Shown one piece after another: positions 8,149 through 9,868 of a stretch of DNA of 9,868 nt; the first letter of the stretch is position 1; each line of letters begins with the position of its first letter. Both the position numbers and the translations under genes were made by a program. The notes below the pieces were generated by a model, which was not told where the DNA came from, made no database searches, and saw nothing but the letters and a program-made list of their open reading frames with translations. Origin of the DNA: Caldilineaceae bacterium (lineage in GTDB: Bacteria > Chloroflexota > Anaerolineae > Caldilineales > Caldilineaceae); the NCBI GenBank assembly GCA_028819675.1, contig JAPPKT010000003.1:2047-11914 (forward strand), in the 5' to 3' direction.

Positions 8149-9155
8149 TCAAGCCCTTCGAGTCAGACCTGCGTAGCCCCATGCCAAGGCCAGGACGATC
8201 GTGCCGTAGACGACCTGCTGGATGGCCTGGCCGACGTTTAGAAAGGTGAGCATCGAGTTGAGAACACTGAGAATGAGCGCGCCGAGGATGGTGCCGGTAT
8301 AACCGCCGACGCCGCCGAAGATGGAGGTGCCGCCGATTACGGCTGCGGCCACGGACGGCAGGAGAAAGGCGTTGGCAAGCTGGAGGTCGACGGCGCCGGT
8401 GCGGCCGCCGAGAAGGATTCCGCTGATGGAGCCAAGGACACCGGCGACGATGTAGGCGGTGATGCGCGCCTGCCAGACGCGTACGCCGGCGAGGCGCACG
8501 GCTACCTCGTTATCGCCGATTGCATAGAGGAGGCGTCCCCAGCCTGTGCGTCTGAGGAGCCAGATCAGTCCCCCGGCGATGAGGGCCCAGACGACGACAC
8601 TGTAGGGGATGCGATTGCCCAGGAAAGAGCCGCCACCGATCAGTTTGAGGAAGGGACCCATCTGCGTTGAGCCCTGCAGGATGGTCTGTGCCCAAGCGGT
8701 GAAGAGGCCGAGCAGGATGCCGGACATGGCCAGGGTCATGATGAGGGGATTGACGCGAAAGACAGCGACGCCGACACCGTTTGCGCTGCCGACCACGAGG
8801 CCGACCAGGACGCCCAAAAGGATGGCGACAGCGGCGCCCTCGGAAGACTGATTGGCGGCTACGTAGGCGGAGCCGGTTGCAATCATGGTCACGGACAGAT
8901 CGATGCCGCCGGTGAGCATGAGGATGGTCTGGGCGCCGGCAAGGATGCCGAGCGGGGCGGCCTGCAGCAGAGTGTTACGCGCTCCGCTGACGGAGAGGTA
9001 GTTCGGTTCGATGAAGCCCGTCACGAGGACGAGGATGGCAAGGATACCTGTCAGCGCAAGTGTCGGGTGGTCGGAGGCGAGTGCGGCGACGCGGGCGACG
9101 GGGCCACCAGGCGCGGCGGTAGCGGAGTTGGTCTTTGAGGGCGTGTTGGACTGGC

Positions 9156-9159
<4 letters not shown>
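8149..9159 (-). CDS. RbsC-type sugar ABC transporter permease, second of a tandem pair
   Basis: Inner-membrane permease subunit of a carbohydrate importer (BPD_transp_2 family). The 336 residues are normal length. A polar, Ser/Thr/Ala-rich cytoplasmic N-tail (1-30) precedes about eight to ten hydrophobic segments. Family signatures are GGIDLSV at 84-90, VNPLIMTLA at 136-144, the ATPase-contact loop [15 protein letters not shown] at 212-226, and the glycine-rich [14 protein letters not shown] at 273-286. It begins in an ATGA overlap with the upstream permease, implying coupled translation and a heteromeric pore. No ATPase lies between it and the oxidoreductase, so that subunit must be elsewhere, most simply upstream beyond the right edge. 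Candidate substrates by analogy with two-permease systems are rhamnose, galactofuranose, autoinducer-2 or polyols. Sequence alone does not choose among them. Confidence 0.94.

Positions 9160-9868
<709 letters not shown>

Overview
The window is bacterial and every gene I can support lies on the minus strand, so biological order runs from the right edge to the left. It has two parts with different base composition. The right part (about 6960-9868) is GC-rich; hand-counted 60-base lines at 7021 and 7381 each give 65% G+C. It holds the end of a carbohydrate-uptake and catabolism operon: a 5'-truncated RbsC-type ABC permease, a second RbsC-type permease overlapping it by ATGA, and a Gfo/Idh/MocA-family NAD(P)-dependent oxidoreductase. 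The ATPase and the sugar-binding protein expected for such a transporter are not here and probably lie beyond the right edge. Two different permeases in tandem suggest a heteromeric importer, as in the RhaP/RhaQ, YtfT/YjfF and LsrC/LsrD pairs. The substrate cannot be read from sequence.

The left part (1 to about 6860) is clearly less GC-rich (sample lines 42-55%). It holds two very large genes translationally coupled by another ATGA overlap: a 1195-aa protein with a helical N-terminus, a long probably beta-rich middle and a C-terminal eukaryotic-style C2H2 zinc finger, followed by a superfamily 2 DEAH-box helicase with several Cys-pair zinc sites and two long insertions. The helicase runs to the left edge, where it breaks inside motif VI in a G/C homopolymer-rich stretch. 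That break looks like sequencing or assembly error at a contig end. One inserted base would reopen the frame to base 1.

The pairing of a large protein of unknown function with a large helicase of this type matches the layout of type III Druantia anti-phage systems (DruH-DruE). I infer that this is a Druantia-like or related, perhaps undescribed, two-gene defence module placed just downstream of a host sugar operon. The composition change falls within about 100 bp of the 3' end of the oxidoreductase gene, which fits horizontal acquisition, though a chimeric assembly must be excluded. No RNA genes, CRISPR arrays, transposases, integrases, clear promoters or convincing terminators were seen. The host cannot be named with confidence beyond a bacterium with a fairly GC-rich genome and RbsC-type sugar transporters.
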